A stretch of DNA of 34,251 nucleotides from an uncultured Bacteroidales bacterium (GTDB lineage Bacteria; Bacteroidota; Bacteroidia; Bacteroidales; UBA932), in assembly GCA_946187975.1 (NCBI GenBank), contig CAMHTE010000011.1, positions 1 to 34,251 on the forward strand, written 5' to 3'. Below the pieces are notes generated by a model. The model saw only the letters and a list, made by a program, of their open reading frames with translations, was not told the origin of the DNA and did not search any database. The position numbers were made by a program, and so were the translations under genes. Positions 22,013-30,824 of this stretch are shown here, piece after piece (positions within the stretch are counted from its first letter, which is position 1; each line of letters opens with the position of its first letter).

Positions 22013-25000
22013 ATGCTAAAACGAATCATTTTGTTCCTGGCAACCATCGCGGTCGGCACCTGGACGGTGTCGGCCCAGGTGAAGGTGTCGGGAACGGTAC
22101 TCGACAAGGACGGACTGCCCGTCATCGGTGCCGGAGTCGTCGAGCAGGGCACCCGTAACGGGGACGTCACCGGACTCGACGGCAACTATTCCCTGACCGT
22201 CCAATCCGGACAGTCGGTTCTGGAGATTACCTGCGTAGGCTACGAGACGGCCCACATCTCCGTGGGGACCCGTTCCAAGATAGACGTAGTGCTGCAGGAC
22301 GACTCCAAGATACTGGACGAAGTCGTAGTGATAGGTTACGGTACGGTCAAGAAGAAAGACCTTACCGGAGCCGTCGCCAACGTTGACGGTGGCAAACTTG
22401 CAGACCGCCAGAGCCAGTCGCTCGCACAGGCCCTGCAGGGTTCCATGCCGGGCGTACAGGTAACGCGTACCAGCGGCCTGCCGGGTGCAGGAGCGACCAT
22501 ACGCGTGCGCGGTGTCACCACCATAGGTGATTCCGACCCGCTCATCATCGTCGACGGCGTGCCGGTATCCAACATCAACGATATCGACGTGGACGCTATC
22601 GAAAGCATCAACGTTCTGAAGGATGCCGCATCGGCGTCCATCTACGGTGCGCGTGCATCGGCCGGTGTCATCCTCATCACCACCAAGCGCGCAAAGAAGG
22701 GACAGGTGAAGTTCGACTACAACGGCAACTACGGCGTAGTCTCCCGTACCACGCATCCCGTGATGGTCAGTCCCACCCGCTACATGGAGATGACCAACGA
22801 GTACCAGTGGAACGATTCCGGGAACAACCCCGCCAACTATTACTTCTTCTACTCGCAGGACTACATCGAGAACTACTATGCCAACCATGCCATTGATCCA
22901 GACCTCTATCCCCTTACCGACTGGGATGAGCTGATGGTATCCAAGATGGCCCCCATGCAGAAACACCGCGTGCAGGTGTCATATGGCAACGACGTCATCA
23001 AGACCAACGCCATGGTAAGCTACAACAAGGAAGAGGCCCTGTATGTCGGACGTTACGTGGAGACATTCTCGTCCCGCATCAACAACGACATCAAGATCAA
23101 CGATTTCATCAGCGCGAGCATCGACCTTTCGTTCAACCGCAAGGGCGAAAAGAACAATATCGCCAATCCGGTGCAGGCAGCGTACAAGTATGCTCCCACG
23201 GTCGGCGCCGTTTACCAGAACGGTGGCTATTCCGAAGCGCACAACGGAACCAACACCTACGCCCGCATCCATTCAGGCGGCTTCGACAACACCGACCGTG
23301 ACACCTTCTTCGGAAAGGCTTCCGTAATCATCACCCCGTTCAAGGATTTCACGATCACCGGAGTGGTGGCACCTCACCTCAGGTGGGTGGCCGAGAAGAA
23401 GTTCATCCCGGAAATGTGGTATGCTACTCCCGATGATCCCAACGCCAAGGCCGGGCACATCACCAACAACGAAACCACTTCGCTCGATGAAGCGCGCACC
23501 CAGGCACTTGCAATTACAAAGCAGCTGCTGCTCAACTACTCCAAGGAACTGGGCGGCCACGCAATGACCTTCATGGCGGGTTACGAAGACTACTACGCCA
23601 AGACCGAGTCGCTGAGCGCCGGAACCGACTTCATGGAACTCACCTCCTTCCCTTACCTCAACCGCGGTAACAAGAACTATATCACGAACAGCGGCAATGC
23701 AAGCGAGAATGCCTACATGTCGTTCTTCGGCCGCGTTACCTACGACTATAAGGGACGCTACCTGCTGCAGGCCAACGTCCGCCGGGACGGTTCGTCGCGC
23801 TTCTGGTCCAAAACCCGCTGGGGCACCTTCCCTTCGGTTTCACTCGGATGGGTGGCGACCGAGGAGCCTTTCATCAAGTCCCTCAACCTCAAGCAGCTGA
23901 ACTTCCTCAAGCTCCGCGCTTCGTACGGTACCCTCGGTAACGAGAAGATAGGTAACTATCCTTATCAGGCCATTATGGACCTCGGCACCGCGCTGATGAG
24001 CATGAGCGACGGTAGCGTTCAGTCAATGATGACCGCCGCACAGCAGACCTACGCCATCCGCGACATTACCTGGGAGACCTCCAAGACCTGGAATATCGGA
24101 CTGGATGCCGCCCTGTTCGGCAACCGTCTCAACATCGGCGGCGACATCTACCGCAAGAACACCTACAACATGCTGCTTAAGCTTGAGATTCCCGACCTCA
24201 TCGGTTACGGCAATCCCGAGCAGAACGCCGGTGACATGCACACCAACGGATGGGAAATCCAGGTCGGCTGGCAGGACCGCATAGGCAACTTCACCTACGC
24301 CGTCAACGCACACTTGTCCGACTACACCTCCATCATGGGCAAACTCTCCGGATACCAGCAACTTGGCTCCAAGATTATCCGCGAAGGCGATGAGTACAAT
24401 GCATGGTACGGATACAAGTCCGACGGACTGTTCCAGACTGCGGCGGAAGTGGCATCTTCGCCCGTGCTTGACCTCAACACCAAGCCCGGAGACATCAAAT
24501 ACCTCGACCTCAGCGGTCCCACAGGCATGCCTGACGGAATCGTCAGTCCGGAATACGACCGTACCGTGCTCGGGAGCTCCACTCCCCACTACCAGTACGG
24601 CGGAACCGTGAATCTCGGATGGAAGAACTGGGATCTGGCCATGACCTTTGCGGGTGTCGGCAAGGTCAACGTGATGATGAGCCGCGACATGGTTTATCCC
24701 GCATCCTGGCACAACTACCCGGTATTCTACGATGAATCCCACTGGCAGTATCCCACCACCGACGAACAGGCCGCAAGGAACCTTACGGTCAAGTATCCCC
24801 GCATGACCAACAACCACCTCGCATACAACTACGAGACGTCGACCGACTTTTGGCTGTTCAACGGGGCTTACTTCCGCCTCAAGAACATCACCCTGAGCTA
24901 CATGCTCCCGCACAAGATTACCAAGCGCCTGAACATGCAGAAGGTCCGTGCGTACATAAGCACCACCGATCCCCTCACCTTCTCGGGCTTCCCTCAGGGA

Positions 25001-25078
25001 TGGGATCCGGAATCATACACCAACGCTTCCGCCTACATAGTCAAGACCTACACGGCAGGACTGCAGCTTACTTTCTAA
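22013..25078 (+). CDS. SusC/RagA-family TonB-dependent outer-membrane transporter
   Basis: This 1021-residue protein has a signal peptide (residues 1-21, ending VSAQ), a carboxypeptidase-regulatory-like domain (about 24-96: VSGTVLDKDGLPVIGA), a TonB box-like DEVVVIGYGTVKKKDLTGAV near 102-121, the plug (LQGSMPGVQVTRTSGLPG, IIVDGVPV, INVLKDAASASIYGARASAGVILITTK) and a 22-strand barrel ending QLTF. SusC proteins import bulky oligomers together with SusD. There is no STN domain, so it is not a transducer that signals through FecR/sigma. It is unusual in having a BACON lipoprotein gene, not susD, as its next neighbour. Confidence 0.97.
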   Translation: MLKRIILFLATIAVGTWTVSAQVKVSGTVLDKDGLPVIGAGVVEQGTRNGDVTGLDGNYSLTVQSGQSVLEITCVGYETAHISVGTRSKIDVVLQDDSKILDEVVVIGYGTVKKKDLTGAVANVDGGKLADRQSQSLAQALQGSMPGVQVTRTSGLPGAGATIRVRGVTTIGDSDPLIIVDGVPVSNINDIDVDAIESINVLKDAASASIYGARASAGVILITTKRAKKGQVKFDYNGNYGVVSRTTHPVMVSPTRYMEMTNEYQWNDSGNNPANYYFFYSQDYIENYYANHAIDPDLYPLTDWDELMVSKMAPMQKHRVQVSYGNDVIKTNAMVSYNKEEALYVGRYVETFSSRINNDIKINDFISASIDLSFNRKGEKNNIANPVQAAYKYAPTVGAVYQNGGYSEAHNGTNTYARIHSGGFDNTDRDTFFGKASVIITPFKDFTITGVVAPHLRWVAEKKFIPEMWYATPDDPNAKAGHITNNETTSLDEARTQALAITKQLLLNYSKELGGHAMTFMAGYEDYYAKTESLSAGTDFMELTSFPYLNRGNKNYITNSGNASENAYMSFFGRVTYDYKGRYLLQANVRRDGSSRFWSKTRWGTFPSVSLGWVATEEPFIKSLNLKQLNFLKLRASYGTLGNEKIGNYPYQAIMDLGTALMSMSDGSVQSMMTAAQQTYAIRDITWETSKTWNIGLDAALFGNRLNIGGDIYRKNTYNMLLKLEIPDLIGYGNPEQNAGDMHTNGWEIQVGWQDRIGNFTYAVNAHLSDYTSIMGKLSGYQQLGSKIIREGDEYNAWYGYKSDGLFQTAAEVASSPVLDLNTKPGDIKYLDLSGPTGMPDGIVSPEYDRTVLGSSTPHYQYGGTVNLGWKNWDLAMTFAGVGKVNVMMSRDMVYPASWHNYPVFYDESHWQYPTTDEQAARNLTVKYPRMTNNHLAYNYETSTDFWLFNGAYFRLKNITLSYMLPHKITKRLNMQKVRAYISTTDPLTFSGFPQGWDPESYTNASAYIVKTYTAGLQLTF

Positions 25079-25089
25079 TTTAAAAAGAC

Positions 25090-26568
25090 ATGCAAATGAA
25101 AAAGATATTTGCCCTCATCGCATGCTCCGGCCTCCTGTTCGGCGGATGTGAAGCCATTGTGGACGATCCCACCGACGTGGAAGCCTACGAAGGCAACCAG
25201 GTGCTGGTGTACGCCCCGGAAGGCACGCCTATACCCGCCACAGGCGGAACTTACTCCGTGAAAGTAGTCACGGCCATCCCTCTGGAAATTTCGATTCCCA
25301 AGGTAGCCTCATGGCTCAGTTCTTCCATCGAGGAGAATGCCGGGACCGAAATGGTCTCCTTCAAGGAAGGCGACGAAGTAGTGGAAAAGGAAGTCCCATA
25401 CTCCATCGTTAATTTCACCGCCACCGCGAACGACAACCTGGCGCGCTATGCCAGCGTAGCGATACTCGATGCTACCAATCACTACTCGCTGTACCGCCTG
25501 GACGTACACCAGGAGGGTGCCGTAGTGGATGTGCCGAAAAAGGTCTTCAAGGTAGCTCCCTCTGAGATTTCCGTGAATGCGGACGCCACTTCTGCAACAA
25601 TCGAGGTAACCTCCGAGGTTGCATGGACGGCCGTTTCCGACAATCCCGCAATCACCCTCGCTCCCGCGTCCGGTGACGGCAACGCCACGGTAACGCTGAC
25701 GTTCGCCGCCAATACTGCAGAGTCGAAGGTAACGGCAAAGATTACCATTTCCACAACCTCCGACGACGTTACAGTCAAGTCCTTCGACGTCAGCTTCGAG
25801 CAGGCAGCGGCCGCCGCGGTCAAGCCCGCGGTCAAGCCCGCTCCCGGAGTTCTCGCAGAATGGCATTTCAAGCAAGATTACGTCACCACACTTAACGTCC
25901 ACTTCAACGAGGCAGTGGCGGACGCTACCGCCGATGTGAGCGGCAACGGAGACCTCTACGTAGAGCCCAACGTGTCCGGAACTGGCCGTCTGGAATTATA
26001 TAACGGCATTGCGGACAAATCCACGGTCGCCGACAAGGCGCACAAGCGCTGCAAGAGGACGATAGGCGACTATGGCGAACCCGTATGGTACGGTACCTGG
26101 AAGGGCGACTACATACTCTGGACCGCCGAGGCCGAAGCACCGCTCGCAGCGACCACCAAGCTCCGCCTGTTCTTTACCGTCCGCCCGAACAACGCACAGG
26201 TAATGAAATACTGGCTCGTGGAGTACCTTGACGGCGAGACATGGAAGCCGGCCGGCGAAACCACCACCAAGGACGACTTTACGTACAACCTCGAACTCTA
26301 CTACGGAAAGACTCATATCAATGCCACCATCGATCCCAGCTATGAGTACGAACAGATCAATACAAGGATCGACAGGACGGTCACTCTCAGCAGCGATACT
26401 CCGAAGGCACAGTTCCGCATAACCTGCGTGGCCACAACCGGCGCCGATGGAAACCCCGTAACCCAGCTTGCCGCCAGCTACGTCCTGCGTTTTGCCGGCG
26501 AAACCACCAATGCCAAAACGCCGTATTATGCCGAGACCGAGCATCCCCGCATCGAAGTCGTAGAATAA
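25090..26568 (+). CDS. BACON-domain lipoprotein 1 with uncharacterised C-terminal domain
   Basis: This 492-residue protein has a lipobox LFGGC (Cys20; an ATG at 25096 is an equally good start, giving MKKIFALIAC). A first, diverged BACON-like domain spans about 38-145 (PIPATGGTYSVKV...WLSSS) and a clear BACON domain about 150-237 (KVAPSEISVNADATSATIEVTSEVAWTAV). The C-terminal 235 residues contain LAEWHF, GEPVWYGTWKGDYILWTA, LFFTVRPNNAQVMKYW and end YVLRFAGE...HPRIEVVE. This domain is shared with the gene at 29682 and I do not recognise it. BACON domains are typically mucin or carbohydrate-associated spacers on surface proteins. Gene position between susC and susD suggests it belongs to the outer-membrane complex. 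Confidence 0.85.
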   Translation: MQMKKIFALIACSGLLFGGCEAIVDDPTDVEAYEGNQVLVYAPEGTPIPATGGTYSVKVVTAIPLEISIPKVASWLSSSIEENAGTEMVSFKEGDEVVEKEVPYSIVNFTATANDNLARYASVAILDATNHYSLYRLDVHQEGAVVDVPKKVFKVAPSEISVNADATSATIEVTSEVAWTAVSDNPAITLAPASGDGNATVTLTFAANTAESKVTAKITISTTSDDVTVKSFDVSFEQAAAAAVKPAVKPAPGVLAEWHFKQDYVTTLNVHFNEAVADATADVSGNGDLYVEPNVSGTGRLELYNGIADKSTVADKAHKRCKRTIGDYGEPVWYGTWKGDYILWTAEAEAPLAATTKLRLFFTVRPNNAQVMKYWLVEYLDGETWKPAGETTTKDDFTYNLELYYGKTHINATIDPSYEYEQINTRIDRTVTLSSDTPKAQFRITCVATTGADGNPVTQLAASYVLRFAGETTNAKTPYYAETEHPRIEVVE

Positions 26569-26581
26569 AAAGGACCCGAAT

Positions 26582-28315
26582 ATGAAAAAGTATATTATTT
26601 CGATATTTGCAGGCATGGCGCTCCTTACGGGATGCGTCGACCTCGACCGGAATCCCCTTTCCGAGGGTTCCAGTGAAAACTGGTACTCCAACGAGCAGGA
26701 GATAACCCTGAGTCTGAATGCCCTGTACAATCCCATGCTGTGGTACACCGAAGCGTACCGCTGGTACAACACCGACCGCTGGACCGACGACTGGAACCAG
26801 CGCGACAAGGTATATGACTGGGTAGCCGGCGACCTTACCGGCACGGCCGACCAGGTTACCACCCCGTGGGCCAATTACTATAAGGGCATCTCACGTGCCA
26901 ATACCCTCATTTACAGCCTTGAGGAGAATACCGCAGGACTGAGCGACGCCATTACCGCCCTGTATGACGCCGAGGCCCGCTTCTTCCGCGCTTCGTTCTA
27001 TTCCTACCTCATAATGCTGTGGGGAGACGTCCCTTATTACGAGGGCCGTATGACGCTCGAGGAAGCTTACAAGATGGGACGCGTAAGCCGCGACTACATC
27101 CTGGACAAGATTTACGAAGATCTGGACAAGGCCGCCGCAGGCCTCCCGAAAGCCTACTCCGGAGTGCAGCGCGTAACCAAAGGCGCCGCATATGCGATGA
27201 AGGCTAGGGTAGCCCTCTGGATGAGCGACTGGGACACCTGCGCAAAGGCTGCAAAGGCCTGCATGGACCTCAACGTTTATTCGCTGCATCCCAGCTTCCG
27301 CGACCTCTTCCTTTCCAAGACCAAGAAGAGTTCGGAGTTCATCTTCGAATTGCCCAACTCCAACGAGCTCGACCATCCCGCCTATTACGATTCCGACAAA
27401 GAAGTCTGGGGAGCCACGGTGAAGAGTTTCTATCCCAGGACCGCGGGCGGCAACAACGTCGCTCAGCCCAGCTGGGAACTGTTCTTTGCATTCCCCTGCA
27501 CGGACGGCAAGTTCTGTGACGAGTCACCCCTCTACGACCCTGCCGATCCGTTCGCCAACCGCGACCCTCGTCTTGCTGAAACCTTCGTAAAGTTCGGCTC
27601 AGAGCACCTGGGCTACATTTACGAAGCCAAAAACAGCGCGCTTAAAGTCATGCGCGTAAAAGACGGTGCGATGGTGGACAACAAGGACAACAAGGCCGTC
27701 GACAAGTGGGCGCCTTACAACGGCATGGCACTTCGCAAGGGCGTTGACGAGGAATATGTCGACGACAACAAGAGCGAAAAGAACGTCACCGTATTGCGTT
27801 ACGCCGACGTCCTGCTGATGTATGCCGAAGCCATGAACGAACTGGGCCGCGGAGACGACCCCACGGTAGCGGACGCACTCAATTCTATCCGTGCCAGGGC
27901 CTATGGCGTCGCAAAGGATGACACCACCTATCCCAAGATTACCGAAACCGGCCAGGTGGCCCTCAGGCGCATAATCCGCTGCGAGCGCCGCTGCGAACTC
28001 GCGTGGGAGAACCGCCGCTGGTTCGACCTCATCCGCTGGAGGGTCTGCGAAGACGCACTGCGCACTGCATACTATCAGCTGCCCACCCCTGCACAGATGG
28101 CAATAAATGAGGCCACGGGTTACTGGATCTTCCCCAAGGACTTCCGTCCCGTGCTCAAATACAACAGCATAGTCAACATCGAAGGTCTTGAATCATTCCC
28201 CGGCTATTTCCTAAAGATCGAGGGCAGGAACTTCGGCATCAAGAGCTACCTGTTCCCTATCCCTTCGAAGGAACGCACGGTATGCCCCAACCTGACTCAG
28301 AACCCTGGATATTAG
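26582..28315 (+). CDS. SusD/RagB-family surface substrate-binding lipoprotein
   Basis: This 577-residue protein has a lipoprotein signal (LLTGC, Cys18) followed by VDLDRNPLSEGSSENWY, the common SusD N-terminus. The TPR-like helical region includes TTPWANYYKGISRANTLIYSL, ARFFRASFYSYLIMLWGDVPYYEG and GAAYAMKARVALWM. The C-terminal SusD signature VLRYADVLLMYAEAMNELG, ALNSIRARAYGV and RCELAWENRRWFDLIRW is intact. It caps the SusC barrel and binds substrate at the cell surface. It begins 13 nt behind the BACON gene and ends 1 nt before the next MBL gene. Binding residues cannot be assigned because SusD pockets are too variable. Confidence 0.97.
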   Translation: MKKYIISIFAGMALLTGCVDLDRNPLSEGSSENWYSNEQEITLSLNALYNPMLWYTEAYRWYNTDRWTDDWNQRDKVYDWVAGDLTGTADQVTTPWANYYKGISRANTLIYSLEENTAGLSDAITALYDAEARFFRASFYSYLIMLWGDVPYYEGRMTLEEAYKMGRVSRDYILDKIYEDLDKAAAGLPKAYSGVQRVTKGAAYAMKARVALWMSDWDTCAKAAKACMDLNVYSLHPSFRDLFLSKTKKSSEFIFELPNSNELDHPAYYDSDKEVWGATVKSFYPRTAGGNNVAQPSWELFFAFPCTDGKFCDESPLYDPADPFANRDPRLAETFVKFGSEHLGYIYEAKNSALKVMRVKDGAMVDNKDNKAVDKWAPYNGMALRKGVDEEYVDDNKSEKNVTVLRYADVLLMYAEAMNELGRGDDPTVADALNSIRARAYGVAKDDTTYPKITETGQVALRRIIRCERRCELAWENRRWFDLIRWRVCEDALRTAYYQLPTPAQMAINEATGYWIFPKDFRPVLKYNSIVNIEGLESFPGYFLKIEGRNFGIKSYLFPIPSKERTVCPNLTQNPGY

Positions 28316-28316
28316 G

Positions 28317-29657
28317 ATGAAACGTATTAATTTCCTTATGGTAGTTTTCGCCGCGGCGCTGCTCTGCGCCTGCGGCGAAAAGGCCCCGGATTGGAAGAAC
28401 GAGGCCGGCAAGGTCACAGTCGACCCCACGGTGGCCGCGAAGGTAGGAGACGTGCTCCCGGCCTGGGAAGAGGGATGGCTGGATATCCATTCCATCAACT
28501 CGGGTCGCGGAGAAAGCTTCTTCTACATTTTCCCCGACGGTACCACCATGCTTATCGACGCCGCCGGAGCCTGGAACGACGAAACACATGACTACGGCGA
28601 TGGAAACTCCCCCGGAGTTCCTTCCAAACCGTCCGTCAACGTTACTTCCACGTCGGTGATTTCCAATTACATCCGGCACTACATGCCCAAAATAGCGAAC
28701 GGGAAACTGGACTATGTAATGGTGTCGCATTACCACGGCGACCACATGGGAGTGGTTGACTCCCAGTATAAGCTCCACTCCCAGGGAAACTTCCGCATGA
28801 ACGGAATACCTGGAGTCGGAAGCGCATTCCCGGTTGTAAAGCTTCTGGACCGCGGAAATTTTGACGATCCGCCGTCATCGGACTGGTTCAGTGGCACCAC
28901 TGCCTACGACAACTACATCAAGTTCGCCAACTGGTCCGCAAGTACCAACGGAACCGTGCGCGAGAAAGTGAACGTGGGAGCGACCGACCAGATAGTTATG
29001 AAGCACAATCCCTCCATCACCTCCAGGTTTATGGTACGCAACGTTGCGGCGGGCGGATATGTTTGGACGGGCACCGGCACCGGAAGCGCCACGGCTCTTC
29101 CGTCCACCGCCGAACTTAAGGCCCTGGGCAAGAACAATGCGGGACAGGTTGGAGAGAACGTGATGAGCGTAGCCCTTCTGCTCTCGCTCGGCAATTTCGA
29201 CTGGTTCACGGCCGGCGACTCACAGTTCAATGACCGTAGCAACTATTCGTACAAGGATATCGAAGCTCCAATGGCCAAGGCCATAAACAAACACGTCGAG
29301 GCCATGAAGGCCAGCCACCACTGCACGGCCAACACCAACAGCAGCGAACTGCTCTCAGTCCTGACGCCGGATGTGCTTGTGGCATGTGCATGGAGGGACG
29401 TGCAACCCAACTCCGCTACCGTAAAGCGCTTTATCAACGCCAACTCGTTAGTGCGCATTTTCGCGACCAACCTTACCGACAACAACCGCAACGTCCTGAC
29501 GACGAATGGAGTGGATGTGGGCAAGTTCGCATGCACGTCCGGGCACGTCGTCATACGAGTACAGCCGGACGGAGCCCGTTACTGGGTCTTCGCGCTCGAC
29601 GACACCGACGAGCAGTACCGCATTTCCAAGAGGCTCGGACCTCTCATGAGCAGATAA
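28317..29657 (+). CDS. MBL-fold (ComEC-type) lipoprotein 2
   Basis: This 446-residue protein has a lipobox LCAC (Cys19) and the same MBL architecture as the gene at 19118. It has WLDIHSINSGRGES, PDGTTMLIDAAG, GVPSKPS near 100-106, the metal motif HYHGDH at residues 138-143, TAGDSQFND and KASHHCTANTNS. The C-terminal LGPLMSR mirrors the ends of MBL 3 and 4 (FGPYA). Residues after Cys (GEKAPDWK) are not strongly acidic, so surface export by the Bacteroides LES rule is doubtful; the protein may face the periplasm. Enzymatic role is unknown, but all predicted metal ligands are present. Confidence 0.88.
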   Translation: MKRINFLMVVFAAALLCACGEKAPDWKNEAGKVTVDPTVAAKVGDVLPAWEEGWLDIHSINSGRGESFFYIFPDGTTMLIDAAGAWNDETHDYGDGNSPGVPSKPSVNVTSTSVISNYIRHYMPKIANGKLDYVMVSHYHGDHMGVVDSQYKLHSQGNFRMNGIPGVGSAFPVVKLLDRGNFDDPPSSDWFSGTTAYDNYIKFANWSASTNGTVREKVNVGATDQIVMKHNPSITSRFMVRNVAAGGYVWTGTGTGSATALPSTAELKALGKNNAGQVGENVMSVALLLSLGNFDWFTAGDSQFNDRSNYSYKDIEAPMAKAINKHVEAMKASHHCTANTNSSELLSVLTPDVLVACAWRDVQPNSATVKRFINANSLVRIFATNLTDNNRNVLTTNGVDVGKFACTSGHVVIRVQPDGARYWVFALDDTDEQYRISKRLGPLMSR

Positions 29658-29681
29658 TTATCATTTATTGATATCAATCAA

Positions 29682-30821
29682 ATGAAAAAGATTATCTACA
29701 TCCTTGCAGCGGCCGCCATCGCTTTAGCCGCCTGTGGCAAAGACGATGAGACAAAAAAAGAAGAAGGCGGATCGGGCGACAACACCCCCAAGCCCGAAGC
29801 AAAGGCTTTTAGCGTGAGTCCCCTCAGCATCTCTGTCGAAGCCGACGCAACTACAGCATCGATTACCGTAACCTCGGAAGTCGACTGGAAAGCATCCAGC
29901 GACAACGCTGCAGTAGCCCTCTCGCCCAGCAGCGGCAAGGGCAACGGAACCATTGTTCTCTCATTCAATGCCAACACTTCGGAACAGGAAGTCAAGGCCA
30001 ACATTACCGTATCGACCGAAGATAAGGACGCCGAATCCAAATCCTATACAGTTCCCTTCACTCAGGCCGGCATCGAAGTTATTCCCGCTGTCAAACCCGC
30101 ACCGGGCACCGTACTTGCCGAATGGTATTTTACTACCACCGAGAGCGAAAACCTCAGGAAAGGCGATTTCGAGCAGAACGCCAAGGATAAAACCGGCCCC
30201 GCATACGCCATGGGCAATTCGGGCGACGCATACGTACCGTCCAACGTTTCCGGAAACGGCAAACTTGAGTACTACAACGGCGTCAATAAAGCCGATACAC
30301 AGGTGACTCTGGAAAATAAAACCTGTGTAAAACGCTGCATAGGCAACCGCGGCGAGCCGTGCATCTATGGCACCTGGGTCGGCGACTATTTCATCTGGAG
30401 CGCCACTCTCGCGAACAAGGCTCCCATAGCAGCAGGCACCAAGATCCACCTCTTCTTTGCCCTTCGTCCGAACAACGAGAACGTCATGAAGTACTGGAAG
30501 TGCGAGTATCTCGATGGAACCGAATGGAAGGAAACCAAGACTTACGAACTGAAGTATGACGCCTCCGGAGCTGGCACAGTAGAGAGCCCCAAGCAGATTA
30601 ACGAACTCATCAACGAGACCATTACCCTTACAGCCGACACTCCTTCCGTGCAGTTCCGCTTTACCTGCACCCAGAATGCCAACTGTTCCGAAGGGAAAGC
30701 GATAGGTCCCCTTGACGCAAACTACGTGCTCCGCTTTGCCGGAGAATGGCCCGAAGCGGGGGACGACTACCAGAACTCGCTAAAGGTGACCAAACACCCC
30801 ATAATCGAGGTCGTGGAATAA
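29682..30821 (+). CDS. BACON-domain lipoprotein 2 with uncharacterised C-terminal domain
   Basis: This 379-residue protein has a lipobox ALAAC (Cys18) followed by GKDDETKKEE, an acidic stretch that resembles the lipoprotein export signal directing Bacteroides proteins to the cell surface. One BACON domain lies at about 42-128 (SVSPLSISVEADATTASITVTSEVDWKASS). The C-terminal domain, about 143-379, matches that of the gene at 25090: VLAEWYF, VSGNGKLEYYNG, GEPCIYGTWVGDYFIWSA, LFFALRPNNENVMKYW, YVLRFAGEWPEAG, HPIIEVVE. It is thus a paralogue with the first BACON domain missing. It lies 24 nt behind MBL 2 and 3 nt before MBL 3. Confidence 0.86.
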   Translation: MKKIIYILAAAAIALAACGKDDETKKEEGGSGDNTPKPEAKAFSVSPLSISVEADATTASITVTSEVDWKASSDNAAVALSPSSGKGNGTIVLSFNANTSEQEVKANITVSTEDKDAESKSYTVPFTQAGIEVIPAVKPAPGTVLAEWYFTTTESENLRKGDFEQNAKDKTGPAYAMGNSGDAYVPSNVSGNGKLEYYNGVNKADTQVTLENKTCVKRCIGNRGEPCIYGTWVGDYFIWSATLANKAPIAAGTKIHLFFALRPNNENVMKYWKCEYLDGTEWKETKTYELKYDASGAGTVESPKQINELINETITLTADTPSVQFRFTCTQNANCSEGKAIGPLDANYVLRFAGEWPEAGDDYQNSLKVTKHPIIEVVE

Positions 30822-30824
30822 GCC

